Source: Pontibacter vulgaris (GTDB lineage Bacteria; Bacteroidota; Bacteroidia; Cytophagales; Hymenobacteraceae). Taken from it: a DNA stretch of 64,000 nt. The position numbers were made by a program, and so were the translations under genes. A model generated the notes under the pieces. The model searched no databases and was not told the origin of the DNA. It saw only the letters and a program-made list of their open reading frames with translations. Below are positions 18,464 to 27,584 of the stretch, in pieces; within the stretch, counting starts at the first letter, position 1; each line of letters starts with the position of its first letter. The stretch spans positions 186,001 to 250,000 of the forward strand of contig NZ_JAJVDH010000003.1 of assembly GCF_022758145.1 (NCBI RefSeq), in the 5' to 3' direction.

Positions 18464-19102
18464 ATGAAAAATGAATTACGTAAAGTGCTGGAGGTGCTGG
18501 CGCTTGCTGAAAAGCTGAAGTATGAACTGCGCCACAGCTGGCTGTCGAACGGCAGACAGGAAAGTGTAGCCGAGCATACCTGGCGCATGGCATTAATGGG
18601 TGTATTGCTGGAGCCGTACCTGGACCAGGAAATAGATACTACCCGCATGCTGAAAATGGTTATAGTACACGATCTGGTAGAAGCAGAAGCAGGAGATATT
18701 CCGGCCTTTGATATTACCAGCACCGAGATAAAAGAGCTGAAACAGCAAAAGGAAATACAGGCTATAGAAAACCTGCGTACACAATTAGGCAGCGCCATTG
18801 GGCAGCATATTTACGAACTGTGGCACGAGTTTGAAGAAAAGCAGACCTACGAGGCCAAAGTAGCCAATGCCCTGGATAAACTGGAAGTTCAGATTCAGCA
18901 TAACCACGCCGATATGTCTACCTGGTTGGAAATAGAGCAGGAATTTGTGTTTTTGATGGGCAAACATACCGGGTTTGATTCGTGCCTGGAGCAACTAAAA
19001 GAGCTGATTGAAGAAGATGCCGTTCAGAAAATGGAAAAAGCAGGCATCTGCACTACAAGTGTAAAGGCGCGTATGGCTGCCAAAGTTTTCTCGTTGAATT
19101 AA
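18464..19102 (+). CDS. HD domain phosphohydrolase (YfbR/HDDC2-like)
   Basis: 212 residues. Conserved metal residues: R in LRHSW, H in ESVAEHTWRMA, HD in MVIVHDLVEAEAGD, and D in NALDKLEVQIQH. This spacing is that of the HD_3 / 5'-deoxynucleotidase group (YfbR, HDDC2), which removes phosphate from dNMPs. Substrate not tested here. Monocistronic, ended by a long bidirectional terminator. Confidence 0.88.
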   Translation: MKNELRKVLEVLALAEKLKYELRHSWLSNGRQESVAEHTWRMALMGVLLEPYLDQEIDTTRMLKMVIVHDLVEAEAGDIPAFDITSTEIKELKQQKEIQAIENLRTQLGSAIGQHIYELWHEFEEKQTYEAKVANALDKLEVQIQHNHADMSTWLEIEQEFVFLMGKHTGFDSCLEQLKELIEEDAVQKMEKAGICTTSVKARMAAKVFSLN

Positions 19103-19111
19103 AAGTAATAT

Positions 19112-19163
19112 ACTATAAACAAGAAACCCCGGCTTTGTAAGGCCGGGGTTTCTTGTTTATAGT
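19112..19163. terminator. Bidirectional terminator (22-bp perfect stem)
   Basis: 19112-19133 and 19142-19163 are perfect reverse complements, including AAGAAACCCCGGC and its partner, around an 8-nt loop. T-rich arms on both strands serve the converging HD and VOC genes; the VOC stop codon lies inside the right arm. Confidence 0.92.
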
Positions 19164-19546
19164 TTGATATCCGGGGTGTGTGCTACCTCCAGCACAAAAC
19201 CATTGGGGTCGCGGAAGTCTACGGTATAGTACGTGGCATCGTAATGCGGCATTTCCTGCGGGCCGCGTATTATATCGGCATTTATACTTCTCAGCCACTC
19301 TCCTACCTGCTCCACCACCTCGCGGCTTGTAGCATGAAAACAAATATGCCGCACTCCCAGGCTGTCGTAAAAAGCTACCGGCATCTCTTTAAAGTATATT
19401 TCGTGGTTGCCGCAACTATAAGAAGTATGCGTTAGTTCGTACCAGCCAATCATCGGGAAAAGCCGGCTGTAAAACTGCAATGATGCTTCGAGGTCTTTTA
19501 CCCAGAACTCCAGGTGGTTTATACCCGGCCCATACTTATAGCTCAT
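19157..19546 (-). CDS. VOC family protein (glyoxalase-like)
   Basis: 129 residues, two beta-alpha-beta-beta-beta units. INHLEFWVKDLEASLQFYSRLF at the N-terminus and VDFRDPNGFVLEVAHTP at the C-terminus hold the usual metal ligands (His near 10, Glu near 120). The family includes glyoxalase I, dioxygenases and resistance proteins; this member cannot be placed further. Converges with the HD gene through the shared terminator. Confidence 0.85.
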   Translation of the reverse strand: MSYKYGPGINHLEFWVKDLEASLQFYSRLFPMIGWYELTHTSYSCGNHEIYFKEMPVAFYDSLGVRHICFHATSREVVEQVGEWLRSINADIIRGPQEMPHYDATYYTVDFRDPNGFVLEVAHTPDIKL

Positions 19547-19643
19547 AGATTTGTGGTTGTAGTTGCGAAAACGAAGGTATAAATTTCAGCTTAAAACCAG
19601 AATCATTTCCTATACTTACAGCGCAATTACCAGAACCAACCCT

Positions 19644-20093
19644 ATGGAAGCAGAAGAACATTACAGACGACTGGAGCATTTATACCACCAGGCCAACATA
19701 CAGGAAATTTTCAGCAACAGCGAAATAAAAGTTAGCAGCGAGCGTGCCGAGATTACTTTGCCTGTAGCAGCAAAGTATAACCACGGCGCCAATGCCATAC
19801 ATGGTGCGGTATACTTTAAGCTGATGGATGATGCGGCTTATTTTGCTGTAGCCTCGCTGGTGCGCGATGTGTTTATAGTTACGTCTTCGTTTCAGTTAAA
19901 CTTGTTGCGGCCTGTTACCGGTGGCACACTAAAAGCTGTGGGCACAGTACGCTCAAAAGCCAAGAACTTATTCGTAGCCGAAGCCACGTTATACAATGAT
20001 AAAGGAAAAGAAGTAGCCTTTGGCACCGGACAGTTCATGCGCACAACTCAACCGCTCAGCAGTCTTCAGGGATATGGGGAGGAAGAAAGTTAG
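19644..20093 (+). CDS. PaaI family thioesterase
   Basis: 149 residues from ATG 19644; a longer reading from 19563 has no family support. Hotdog motif NAIHGAVYFKLMDDAAYFAVAS (about 52-73) with the HGG-like HGA and acidic residues typical of PaaI / DUF4442 enzymes. Likely hydrolyses acyl-CoA or aryl-CoA thioesters in the cytosol. Divergent from the VOC gene. It contains two AAGTATA-class words in its coding sequence (about 19772 and 19809). Confidence 0.85.
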   Translation: MEAEEHYRRLEHLYHQANIQEIFSNSEIKVSSERAEITLPVAAKYNHGANAIHGAVYFKLMDDAAYFAVASLVRDVFIVTSSFQLNLLRPVTGGTLKAVGTVRSKAKNLFVAEATLYNDKGKEVAFGTGQFMRTTQPLSSLQGYGEEES

Positions 20094-20319
20094 AAAGTTT
20101 ATGAGGGAGATGACTGAGTTCTAGAGCTGCCAGTTTATACTTTTAGAGGCGCTTTGTTTTAGCTTTTATTCTTCTACTTTTTATACCGGATTTTTCATTC
20201 ACTAGTAAAACTTGCCCTCTCCCATTTGTAGCAGTGCTGCTCACCAGTCTTTTCATAGCAGGTTTTAATTTAGACACTACGGCCTCGTAGGTATGTTTCA
20301 TTTTAAAAATTATAACACT

Positions 20320-20925
20320 ATGAAAAACTTTATCAAAAACACAACCGGTTATGTGGCACTCTTTGCCCTCCTTTTCGGCTTTAATGCCTGCGACCAGTCT
20401 GAAGTAACACCAGAGGCAAACTTATCAGCCCAAAACTCAGAAGCTGCTCACCAGACAAACTCCATGAATCTGAACAAAACTTATACGGTAGAGCTAATGG
20501 AACTGAACGGCTCAGGGGTACACGGCATGGCACATATCGAACTAATGGGCAATGAAATTGAGGTTAATTTAGAAGCCGCCGGGCTAACCCCCGAAATGGA
20601 GCACATGCAGCACATCCATGGCTTTACCGAAAATAACAAGAATGCTGTTTGCCCGCCGTTGTCTGCTGATACCAATGGTGATGGTTTGATAAGCTTGGCT
20701 GAAGGTGTACCATTTTACGGACCAGTATTAGTAGCGCTTGATCCTTACCCTACGGCTGATGCAACAGGTATGGTAGATTTTATGGATCAGTATACTATAG
20801 CAAGAGCAGCCAGATCGCTTCAGAATAATGTGATTGTATTACACGGCATGTATGTAGATGGTGTTTATGACCCAACTATACCTGTAGCCTGCGGCCAGAT
20901 AAAAGTTGTAAACCAAGGCAACTAG
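20320..20925 (+). CDS. CHRD-like lipoprotein
   Basis: 201 residues from ATG 20320, which gives the proper lipoprotein signal ending LFALLFGFNAC; the ORF can be read from 20293 but that blurs the signal. The mature part is strand-rich with GVHGMAHIELMGNEIEVNLEAAGL and MQHIHGF, as in CHRD (chordin-like) proteins, plus DTNGDGLISLAEG, an EF-hand-like calcium loop. C-terminal VIVLHGMYVDG also fits CHRD. Surface or periplasmic; function unknown. Followed by a terminator at 20958. Confidence 0.7.
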   Translation: MKNFIKNTTGYVALFALLFGFNACDQSEVTPEANLSAQNSEAAHQTNSMNLNKTYTVELMELNGSGVHGMAHIELMGNEIEVNLEAAGLTPEMEHMQHIHGFTENNKNAVCPPLSADTNGDGLISLAEGVPFYGPVLVALDPYPTADATGMVDFMDQYTIARAARSLQNNVIVLHGMYVDGVYDPTIPVACGQIKVVNQGN

Positions 20926-20957
20926 TAAGCTTTAAGTTAAGACTACTTTACAAAATA

Positions 20958-20993
20958 AAAAGGGAGCAAGTATAAGCCTGCTCCCTTTTCTTT
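20958..20993 (+). terminator. Terminator after the CHRD-like gene
   Basis: AAAAGGGAGCA (20958-20968) pairs with 20979-20989; the loop region carries AAGTATA. Followed by C then a T-rich tract. Confidence 0.8.
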
Positions 20994-20995
20994 AT

Positions 20996-21012
20996 TTATA
21001 CTTCAAGTATAA
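20996..21012. repeat. Inverted pair of the signature word
   Basis: TTATACTT at 20996-21003, one base, AAGTATAA at 21005-21012, right at the 3' end of the S9 peptidase gene. Together with the hairpin beside it, it forms a compact block of three copies within 45 bp. Confidence 0.7.
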
Positions 21013-23916
21013 TTACTCCTTTGCTTCGCCGGCAACTTCAGGCTCTACCAGTTCAAAGCCAAACTCTTTGCCTTTTACGGTAGTTGGTACGCCTTTTTTC
21101 ATCCAAACCGGCATAGGTTTGCCTTTCAGGTAGTAATCAAAGAACTGCGACATACGCACCGAAAGATCTTTGCGATTTTTGCGCTGCACCAGGTTATGGT
21201 CTTCACCATTGTAAACCAGCATCCAAACCGGCTTGTTCAGGCGGCGCAGTGCCATAAAGTACTCGATACCCTGGTACCATGGAACAGCACCATCCTGGTC
21301 GTTGTGCATGATCAAAAGCGGAGTCTGAACGCGGTCAGCAAAGAACAATGGTGAGTTCTCAATAAACTGCATCGGTTTCTCCCACAGCGTACCACCAATG
21401 CGGCTTTGTGTGCGCTCGTACTGGAACTGGCGGCTCAGGCCTGTACCCCAACGAATACCGCCGTAAGCACTTGTCATGTTAGAAACCGGGGCGCCTGCCA
21501 TAGCTGCTTTAAACAGATTCGTACGGGTAACCATGTACGCGATCTGGTAACCACCCCAGCTCTGGCCTTGCAGCGCCATGTTCTTTTCGTCTACAAAACC
21601 CTGTGCTACTAAACTCTGCACACCAGGTATGATGCAATCCATGGCGCTCTCGCCCGGGTAACCATTTGTATACACGATATCTGGCACAAAAACCAGGTAA
21701 TCATTGCTTACAAAGTATGGGATGTTGATGGTGGAGGCACTTGGCGCAGGCGTGCGATACTGGTGCAAACCATCAGAAGAACGCTCATAGAAGTATACCA
21801 GCATCGGGTATTTTTTCTTCGGATCGAAGTTCTCGGGCTTAAACAGCAAACCTTCCAGCGGTGCACCGTCTGTAGATTTCCAGTTCACCAGTTCCACATT
21901 TCCCCACAGGTACTCGCTCATTTGCGGGTTGGCGTTGCTCAGCTTTTCGGCTTTGGCGAAGTTTTCATCAGCTGCATAGATATCAGTAAACTCACGGAAG
22001 TTTCCTTTGCGATAAGTTACTCTGCCATCGTTCTTCGCTTTCTTCAGGCTGATGTAAGAATGAGGCGTCATCACCAGTTTTTCCGGCTGCACAGTTTTGT
22101 TTACATAATCGCGGAAGTAACCATTCGATTTATCTGTATAGTTAAAGGCAGTCAGGTATAACGGTGAGTTAGCAGGTATAAACTTCTCATCCTCGTTCAG
22201 CAACTCGTAACGCAGGCGCAGGTTGTTCTGTCGGCCATACTTGTCGGTCAGGTTAAGGGCAGCTTTTTTACCACTTGGGTCCAGTTGCCATACATCGTGC
22301 TTATCGTACACTAACAGGTAGCTGTCTTTTTCAACCCATCCAGCCATACCATACTCGCCCGGCAGCATCGGCATGTCGTTAGTCTCGTCGTAGAAAGCAA
22401 CTTTGGTTTTCTTTGTCAGATTAAGGTTAGCGACGTTTTTTACGTTAAGTGAATGCCAGCTGCTGTCCATTGGTTCGTACCAGTATACGTACTGCCCCTG
22501 TGGCGACAGCCGTGGTTCGCCTCTTGTTTCGCTTAAAATCTGCTTGCGTGTCCCTTTTTTCAGATCGATCAGGAAGGCGTCTTTTTTAGTTGGCGTATCA
22601 TAGCCAATCGTCATTTTATACTTCTCGTCGCTTACACCAAGCGCCACATCGCCCTCGCTGTAGGCATCCAGGTATACATCAGGCACTTCCAGCGTAGCCA
22701 GCTGGCGTGTCTTCTTTTCTTTAAAATCATACATGGCCAGGAAGGAACGCTTCAGTTCGCGGTCCAGCTGCTTTAGCTGCATCGGCTGAATAAGCGGATC
22801 TTTGTATGTCCAGATATCCAGGCTCACTTTTTCTTCGTCCAGTTTGGTAGTATCTTTTTCGTAGCGAGTTGGGCGCGGGAACGTGCCGAAGAAAAGACGC
22901 TTGCCATCTTCAGAGAATTTCAGGTTGCCATGTTCGCTAACCATCCAATCCTTCGTCATGCCTTTGCTCAGGGTATCGGCCAGCACACGATTTTTGTTTT
23001 CTTTTCTGGTCCAGTAGTTCAGGTTAAAGTACCGGATATCAGCCCCCACAGTATCTTTGGTAGCTACGTAAGCCAATTGTTCACCGGCTTTATCTGCGCT
23101 CAGGCCCTTGTATGTTACCCTGCCAGAATCGATCGGAATAACTTTCAGGTCTTGCATACTTAAGGCATACACACCGGCTTTGTGCAACGAGTCCAGCTCA
23201 TCTTTTGCAAAGTATAGCATGTTGCCTTTTTCAGAAAGTATATAGTCTACTACGCGCTGGAAGCGGTGCTCCTGCCCTGTTTGCAGGTTACGCAATACCA
23301 GTTCCGTGCCTTCTGATTTTTTAGCTTTGCCTTTGGCAGCAGGTTTTGCAGCAGTAGCTTTCGCAGTTGATTTAACCTCGGATTTCGGAGCTTCGGCTTT
23401 TTTGTCTTCAGCGGCAGGTTTAGTTTCTTTTTTAACCGGCAGCTGTTTTTCCAGTTGGTAAGCCAGCCAGTTGCTTCCCTCTTTCGGCAGCTTAAACGAT
23501 TTTACACGCGGTATCTTTATCAGGCTCATGTTGTCCAGCGAAAGTATAGCCAGGGAATCTTTTGGCAGATCGTCGGCTTTTTTCTTTTTCAGCTTGAGCT
23601 GGCGCACCTTGTTATACTCCGGCTTCACCTGGAAAACGGCATAGCGGCTGTCGGTGGTAAACTGTGCTTTGTAGCCGCGGCTATACTTAGCCATGGCATT
23701 GTTCACATAGTTTTTAATGTAAAGCTCGCCATCACCCTCTTGTGGGTTAACATTGAATAGCACGTACTTGCCGTTGTTGGAAATTTTGTCGCCCTCCACG
23801 TTTTTCCAGCTGTCGTACACATCGTGGGTAAGTGGCTTTTTACCGGCTTGCTGCTGGGCATAACTATGGTTAATACCGGCACCGCAGAGAGCCATCAACA
23901 ATAAAAGTTTTTTCAT
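21013..23916 (-). CDS. S9 family peptidase (prolyl oligopeptidase-like)
   Basis: 967 residues. Signal MKKLLLLMALCGAGINHSYAQ, a long beta-propeller-like N-terminal part, then a C-terminal alpha/beta hydrolase domain. The catalytic triad is readable: S786 in GQSWGGYQIAYM, D875 in NDQDGAVPW and H907 in GEDHNLV. A Lys/Ala/Pro-rich insert at about 160-205 interrupts the first propeller blades and looks disordered. Periplasmic or outer-membrane peptidase cutting short peptides, perhaps at proline; specificity unknown. Long for the family but within range for Bacteroidota. Confidence 0.92.
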   Translation of the reverse strand: MKKLLLLMALCGAGINHSYAQQQAGKKPLTHDVYDSWKNVEGDKISNNGKYVLFNVNPQEGDGELYIKNYVNNAMAKYSRGYKAQFTTDSRYAVFQVKPEYNKVRQLKLKKKKADDLPKDSLAILSLDNMSLIKIPRVKSFKLPKEGSNWLAYQLEKQLPVKKETKPAAEDKKAEAPKSEVKSTAKATAAKPAAKGKAKKSEGTELVLRNLQTGQEHRFQRVVDYILSEKGNMLYFAKDELDSLHKAGVYALSMQDLKVIPIDSGRVTYKGLSADKAGEQLAYVATKDTVGADIRYFNLNYWTRKENKNRVLADTLSKGMTKDWMVSEHGNLKFSEDGKRLFFGTFPRPTRYEKDTTKLDEEKVSLDIWTYKDPLIQPMQLKQLDRELKRSFLAMYDFKEKKTRQLATLEVPDVYLDAYSEGDVALGVSDEKYKMTIGYDTPTKKDAFLIDLKKGTRKQILSETRGEPRLSPQGQYVYWYEPMDSSWHSLNVKNVANLNLTKKTKVAFYDETNDMPMLPGEYGMAGWVEKDSYLLVYDKHDVWQLDPSGKKAALNLTDKYGRQNNLRLRYELLNEDEKFIPANSPLYLTAFNYTDKSNGYFRDYVNKTVQPEKLVMTPHSYISLKKAKNDGRVTYRKGNFREFTDIYAADENFAKAEKLSNANPQMSEYLWGNVELVNWKSTDGAPLEGLLFKPENFDPKKKYPMLVYFYERSSDGLHQYRTPAPSASTINIPYFVSNDYLVFVPDIVYTNGYPGESAMDCIIPGVQSLVAQGFVDEKNMALQGQSWGGYQIAYMVTRTNLFKAAMAGAPVSNMTSAYGGIRWGTGLSRQFQYERTQSRIGGTLWEKPMQFIENSPLFFADRVQTPLLIMHNDQDGAVPWYQGIEYFMALRRLNKPVWMLVYNGEDHNLVQRKNRKDLSVRMSQFFDYYLKGKPMPVWMKKGVPTTVKGKEFGFELVEPEVAGEAKE

Positions 23917-24212
23917 TGAATCAGGTAATTTACTAGAAGTTTAGGTTGTTATAGTATTGTTAGTTAGTACCTCTAATCTAAGTATAATTCTGCTCAGCTT
24001 TATAATTGTATTAAAAGACAACCATAAAAGGTGAGTTAAGTACAAGTTGATGCTGCAACATTAAAGCCTATACTTCTGTTAAAACCAGCTGGAGGGGGCT
24101 ATGCTTCAAGTATAAAACTGCCTGATGCTGACAGCCATATTGCCTAACAAACGTTTGGTTTTATAGCTAAATCCTGATAATTTCACACAATAAAATAACA
24201 GAACACATTTCA

Positions 24213-25397
24213 ATGCAAACGAAAGAAGTTTATATAATATCGGCTGTTCGTACTCCAATCGGCAGCTTTGGTGGTGCTTTGGCAAGTTTATCTGCTACTG
24301 ACCTGGGTGCGGCTGCTATTAAAGGCGCTGTAGAAAAAGCAGGTATCAATAAAGAGCAGGTGCAGGAAGTTATCATGGGTAACGTACTGTCTGCCAATGT
24401 TGGCCAGGCTCCGGCGCGCCAGGCGGCTGTAAAGGCTGGTTTGGGTTACAACGTGGAGTGTACTACAGTAAACAAAGTATGTGCATCCGGCACAAAAGCT
24501 ATCATGTATGCGGCGCAGGCAATTATGCTGGGCCATAAAGATGTGATTGTGGCTGGTGGTATGGAGAGTATGAGCAACGTGCCTTACTATGTTGACAAAG
24601 CCCGTTGGGGTGCTAAAATGGGCCATACCCAAATGACAGACGGTTTGATCAGAGATGGTCTGTGGGATGTTTACAACGACTTCCATATGGGTAACGCTGC
24701 TGAGAACACTGCCAGAGAAATGCAGATCACGCGCGAAATGCAGGATGAATATGCCATCAATTCTTACAAAAAATCGGCGGCAGCTGCTGAGGCCGGCATG
24801 ATGAAAGATGAGATTGTTCCGGTTGAAATTCCGCAGCGTGGCAAAGACCCTATTCTGGTAACAGAAGACGAAGAGTATAAAAAAGTAAGCTTCGATAAAA
24901 TACCTGGCCTGCGCCCTGTTTTCGATAAAGCGGGTACTGTAACGGCTGCCAATGCTTCTACTTTGAACGATGGTGCTGCAGCCCTTGTACTGATGAGCAA
25001 AGAGAAAGCGGAAGAGCTGGGCGTGAAACCAATAGCTAAAATCCGTGGTTTTGCTGATGCAGAGCAGGATCCGATCTGGTTTACGACTACGCCATCACTA
25101 GCTATACCTAAGGCGCTGAAGAATGCTGGTGTTACTCCTGAGGAAGTAGATTTCTATGAGATCAACGAAGCGTTCTCTGTAGTATCAATCGCTAACAACC
25201 AGAAACTTGGCCTGGAAGGCGGTAACGTAAACGTGTTTGGTGGAGCGGTTTCGCTTGGTCACCCACTTGGTGCATCTGGTGCGCGCATTGTAACTACACT
25301 TTGCAATGTGCTGAATAAAAAAGGTGGCAAAATTGGTGTAACCGGTATCTGTAATGGTGGCGGTGGAGCTTCTGCCCTGGTTATCGAGAAAGTATAA
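24213..25397 (+). CDS. Acetyl-CoA C-acetyltransferase (thiolase)
   Basis: 394 residues. Thiolase triad: C90 in NKVCASGTKA, H350 in SLGHPLGASGAR, C380 in ICNGGGGASAL; also NEAFSVV. The short length and the lack of an extended loop favour the biosynthetic/AtoB type that condenses or cleaves acetoacetyl-CoA rather than the FadA type. Cytosolic homotetramer in the family. Monocistronic, with a strong terminator at 25424. Its stop codon lies inside an AAGTATAA word (25390). Confidence 0.93.
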   Translation: MQTKEVYIISAVRTPIGSFGGALASLSATDLGAAAIKGAVEKAGINKEQVQEVIMGNVLSANVGQAPARQAAVKAGLGYNVECTTVNKVCASGTKAIMYAAQAIMLGHKDVIVAGGMESMSNVPYYVDKARWGAKMGHTQMTDGLIRDGLWDVYNDFHMGNAAENTAREMQITREMQDEYAINSYKKSAAAAEAGMMKDEIVPVEIPQRGKDPILVTEDEEYKKVSFDKIPGLRPVFDKAGTVTAANASTLNDGAAALVLMSKEKAEELGVKPIAKIRGFADAEQDPIWFTTTPSLAIPKALKNAGVTPEEVDFYEINEAFSVVSIANNQKLGLEGGNVNVFGGAVSLGHPLGASGARIVTTLCNVLNKKGGKIGVTGICNGGGGASALVIEKV

Positions 25398-25423
25398 ATT
25401 GCTGTTTGGCATACATTATTCAG

Positions 25424-25457
25424 GAAGCCTTACGTTAATGCGTAAGGCTTCTTTTTT
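25424..25457 (+). terminator. Thiolase gene terminator
   Basis: Perfect 11-bp stem GAAGCCTTACG / CGTAAGGCTTC (25424-25434, 25441-25451), 6-nt loop, then six T. Confidence 0.92.
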
Positions 25458-25521
25458 ATACCTTCGCCTCACATTAAACTGTTTTCTATACTTTTAGTGT
25501 TTATCTATACTAAAGCAACGA

Positions 25522-26055
25522 ATGTCATTAGAAACTGAATTAGCTAAATTCTGGCAATGGGCCAGCATGACTCCGCAAACCTATAACGAAGAAAGAGGAT
25601 TAGGCGAGTGGGAAATTGATTATCCGGGCTGGGAAGCGCTGTACAAAGCTGCAGACGAGGTGATAGAACAGCTAAACAAAGAGTTTAACCACGACCTGGC
25701 ACAGCAGTTGGTTTACGCCTTAGCTATAAATAACGAATCCGGAACTATACTTCAGAAAGTAAATGATAAGCTGGAATCTATGCTCAGGTTTGTAAGAAAG
25801 GCTATTTTCTCAGATCAACCACAGGCCAGGTGGCAGATTGCCGAGCTGCTTGGAAATACAGAAGTGGAAGACCGCGAGAAATTACTCGTTAACCTCTTCA
25901 ACCGCGATAAAGACAAGTATGTTATCCGGAGGGCGCTGATGAGCCTGGAAAAAGTGAACCATACTAAAGCTGCTGAGTTTGCAAAAAACTATGTAAGAGA
26001 CCCGGATCCGTTTATGAAACTGGTAGCCAAAGAAATCATTAAGAAGAAAGTATAA
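25522..26055 (+). CDS. HEAT-repeat-like helical protein
   Basis: 177 residues, all-helical, no signal peptide. From about 85 on, paired helices such as ARWQIAELLGNTEVEDREKLLVNLFNRDKDKYVIRRALMSLEKVN and VRDPDPFMKLVAKEIIKK read as HEAT-type repeats, often protein-binding. The first half has no family match I recognise. It is 31 bp before the YwqK-repeat gene, in the same direction. The stop codon is formed by an AAGTATAA word (26048). Confidence 0.65.
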   Translation: MSLETELAKFWQWASMTPQTYNEERGLGEWEIDYPGWEALYKAADEVIEQLNKEFNHDLAQQLVYALAINNESGTILQKVNDKLESMLRFVRKAIFSDQPQARWQIAELLGNTEVEDREKLLVNLFNRDKDKYVIRRALMSLEKVNHTKAAEFAKNYVRDPDPFMKLVAKEIIKKKV

Positions 26056-26086
26056 ACTTATACTTCACGCATTGCATTCTATACTT

Positions 26087-27409
26087 ATGTATAAATTATT
26101 GTCACCCTTAATCATACTTTGCACGGTAAGCACTTTAGCTTTTGGGCAAACCCGCAAAGTAACCACCTACCACAACGATGCGCATACTGCTGTAAAGGAA
26201 GTATACTATATGACCGCCGACTCGGCTATAGTTGGTAATTATGTACGCTACTACCCTACCGGCGAGCGCGAAGCTTTTGCCAAGTTTGTAGACGGAAAAA
26301 AAGACAGCGTGTTTACTGAGTTTTACCCCAGCGGCAAACCTAAACTACAGGTTACTTATAAGCAGGATGTGAAACAGGGTCCTTTTAAAGCCTATCACCC
26401 GGATGGCCGCTTGTTGCAGGAAGGCAGCTACGAAAACGATAAACAGAGCAGCATTTTTAAAACGTTTTACCCTGATGGCACCATCCGTAAAGAGACCAGC
26501 TTTGTAAATGGTTTTCCGGAAGGATTGGTAAAAGAATATTATCCGAGCGGCAAGGTTAAATCTGAAATCAACTATAAAAACAGCCAGCAAAACGGGCCTG
26601 CCAAAACATACTATGCCAACGGTCAGCTGGAAAGCGAGGCCAACTATAACAACGGCATGCTGGAAGGCTCTTACAAAACATACTTCGACAACGGCCAGCT
26701 GGAAACCGAAGTTGTAAATGTGGCAGGCCAGAAAAACGGAACTTACAAAAGCTACTACCGCAGCGGCAAACTTAGCACCGAAGGCAGTTTTGCAGCTGGT
26801 AAAATGCATGGCCCATCAAAATCATACTATGAAAGCGGAAAGCCCCGCAGCATCATAACTTACCGCAACGGCCAGATAAGTGGCACCGGCCAATACTTTT
26901 TTGAAGATGGCAAATTAAAAGAAGAGGTAAGCAGCAGCGGCAACGGAGACGATACCAAAACTACACGCTATTACCCATCGGGCAACGTGCAGGCTGAGGA
27001 GCAAATAAAAGATAAAAAGAAGCATGGCAACTGGAAAACATACTTCGATGCGCCAGGTAAAAAGGTACAGGTATCTGAAAACTATACTGCAGATAAACTG
27101 GTAGGCGAGCGCTTAACGTACCATGAAAATGGCCAGGTAAAAGAAAAGTATAAGTATGAAGATGGCAAGATAGTTAGCCTGAGCTATGCGTATTACCCAT
27201 CAGGCAAACTGCTTTCCGAAACCAACCATAAAGACGGCCTTCGCTTTGGGCCTTACAAGCAGTATTTCGAGAGCGGCAAAACAGAAGTGCTGGGCCAGTT
27301 CAGGAACAACCGCGAAACCGGCACCTGGAAATACCAGGACGAAAATGGCAAACTCCTGAAAACCCGCCTTTACAGAAACGGCCAGATACTGGAAGAGAAA
27401 GTGAAGTAA
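26087..27409 (+). CDS. Exported YwqK/MORN-type repeat protein
   Basis: 440 residues from ATG 26087 (signal LLSPLIILCTVSTLAFGQ). The rest is about fifteen tandem repeats of ~23-25 residues with core YYPSGKxxxExxYxNGxxxGxxxxY, the pattern of YwqK-family antitoxin and MORN_2 repeats. Each unit is a beta-hairpin; together they make an elongated sheet. YwqK is named for a toxin system in Bacillus, but here the protein is exported and no toxin gene is nearby, so a surface-structural or binding role is more likely. Confidence 0.85.
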   Translation: MYKLLSPLIILCTVSTLAFGQTRKVTTYHNDAHTAVKEVYYMTADSAIVGNYVRYYPTGEREAFAKFVDGKKDSVFTEFYPSGKPKLQVTYKQDVKQGPFKAYHPDGRLLQEGSYENDKQSSIFKTFYPDGTIRKETSFVNGFPEGLVKEYYPSGKVKSEINYKNSQQNGPAKTYYANGQLESEANYNNGMLEGSYKTYFDNGQLETEVVNVAGQKNGTYKSYYRSGKLSTEGSFAAGKMHGPSKSYYESGKPRSIITYRNGQISGTGQYFFEDGKLKEEVSSSGNGDDTKTTRYYPSGNVQAEEQIKDKKKHGNWKTYFDAPGKKVQVSENYTADKLVGERLTYHENGQVKEKYKYEDGKIVSLSYAYYPSGKLLSETNHKDGLRFGPYKQYFESGKTEVLGQFRNNRETGTWKYQDENGKLLKTRLYRNGQILEEKVK

Positions 27410-27426
27410 CGTATAGTTGATTTTAT

Positions 27427-27468
27427 AAAACAAAAGCCCCTGCTGAACTAAGCAGGGGCTTTTGTTTT
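27427..27468. terminator. Terminator after the YwqK-repeat gene
   Basis: AAAACAAAAGCCCCTGCT (27427-27444) and its exact complement at 27451-27468 around a 6-nt loop, with T-rich arms on both strands. Confidence 0.92.
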
Positions 27469-27500
27469 ATGTATAGCTTTAGCTATATTTAACATAAATC

Positions 27501-27557
27501 TTATTACGTTTAGCCGCCATATTTAGGTGTATAAACGTAATAAACTCCGTTTATACA
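27501..27557. promoter_or_regulatory. Three overlapping half-sites forming two alternative inverted repeats
   Basis: TTATTACGTTTA (27501-27512) is the exact complement of TAAACGTAATAA (27532-27543). The middle element also pairs, as TGTATAAACG (27529-27538), with CGTTTATACA (27548-27557). The two pairings are mutually exclusive. The block sits 28 bp before the next ATG, so it could be an operator array or a switchable leader hairpin. Confidence 0.5.
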
Positions 27558-27584
27558 GTAGTTGCCTGTAATCTAAATAATGAA

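Noticed and set aside
26345-26809. 154-codon minus ORF opposite the YwqK-repeat gene
   Set aside because: Its repeats mirror the plus-strand repeat codons; shadow frame.
26087-27409. YwqK repeats as part of a toxin-antitoxin system
   Set aside because: The protein has a signal peptide and no toxin gene is adjacent.
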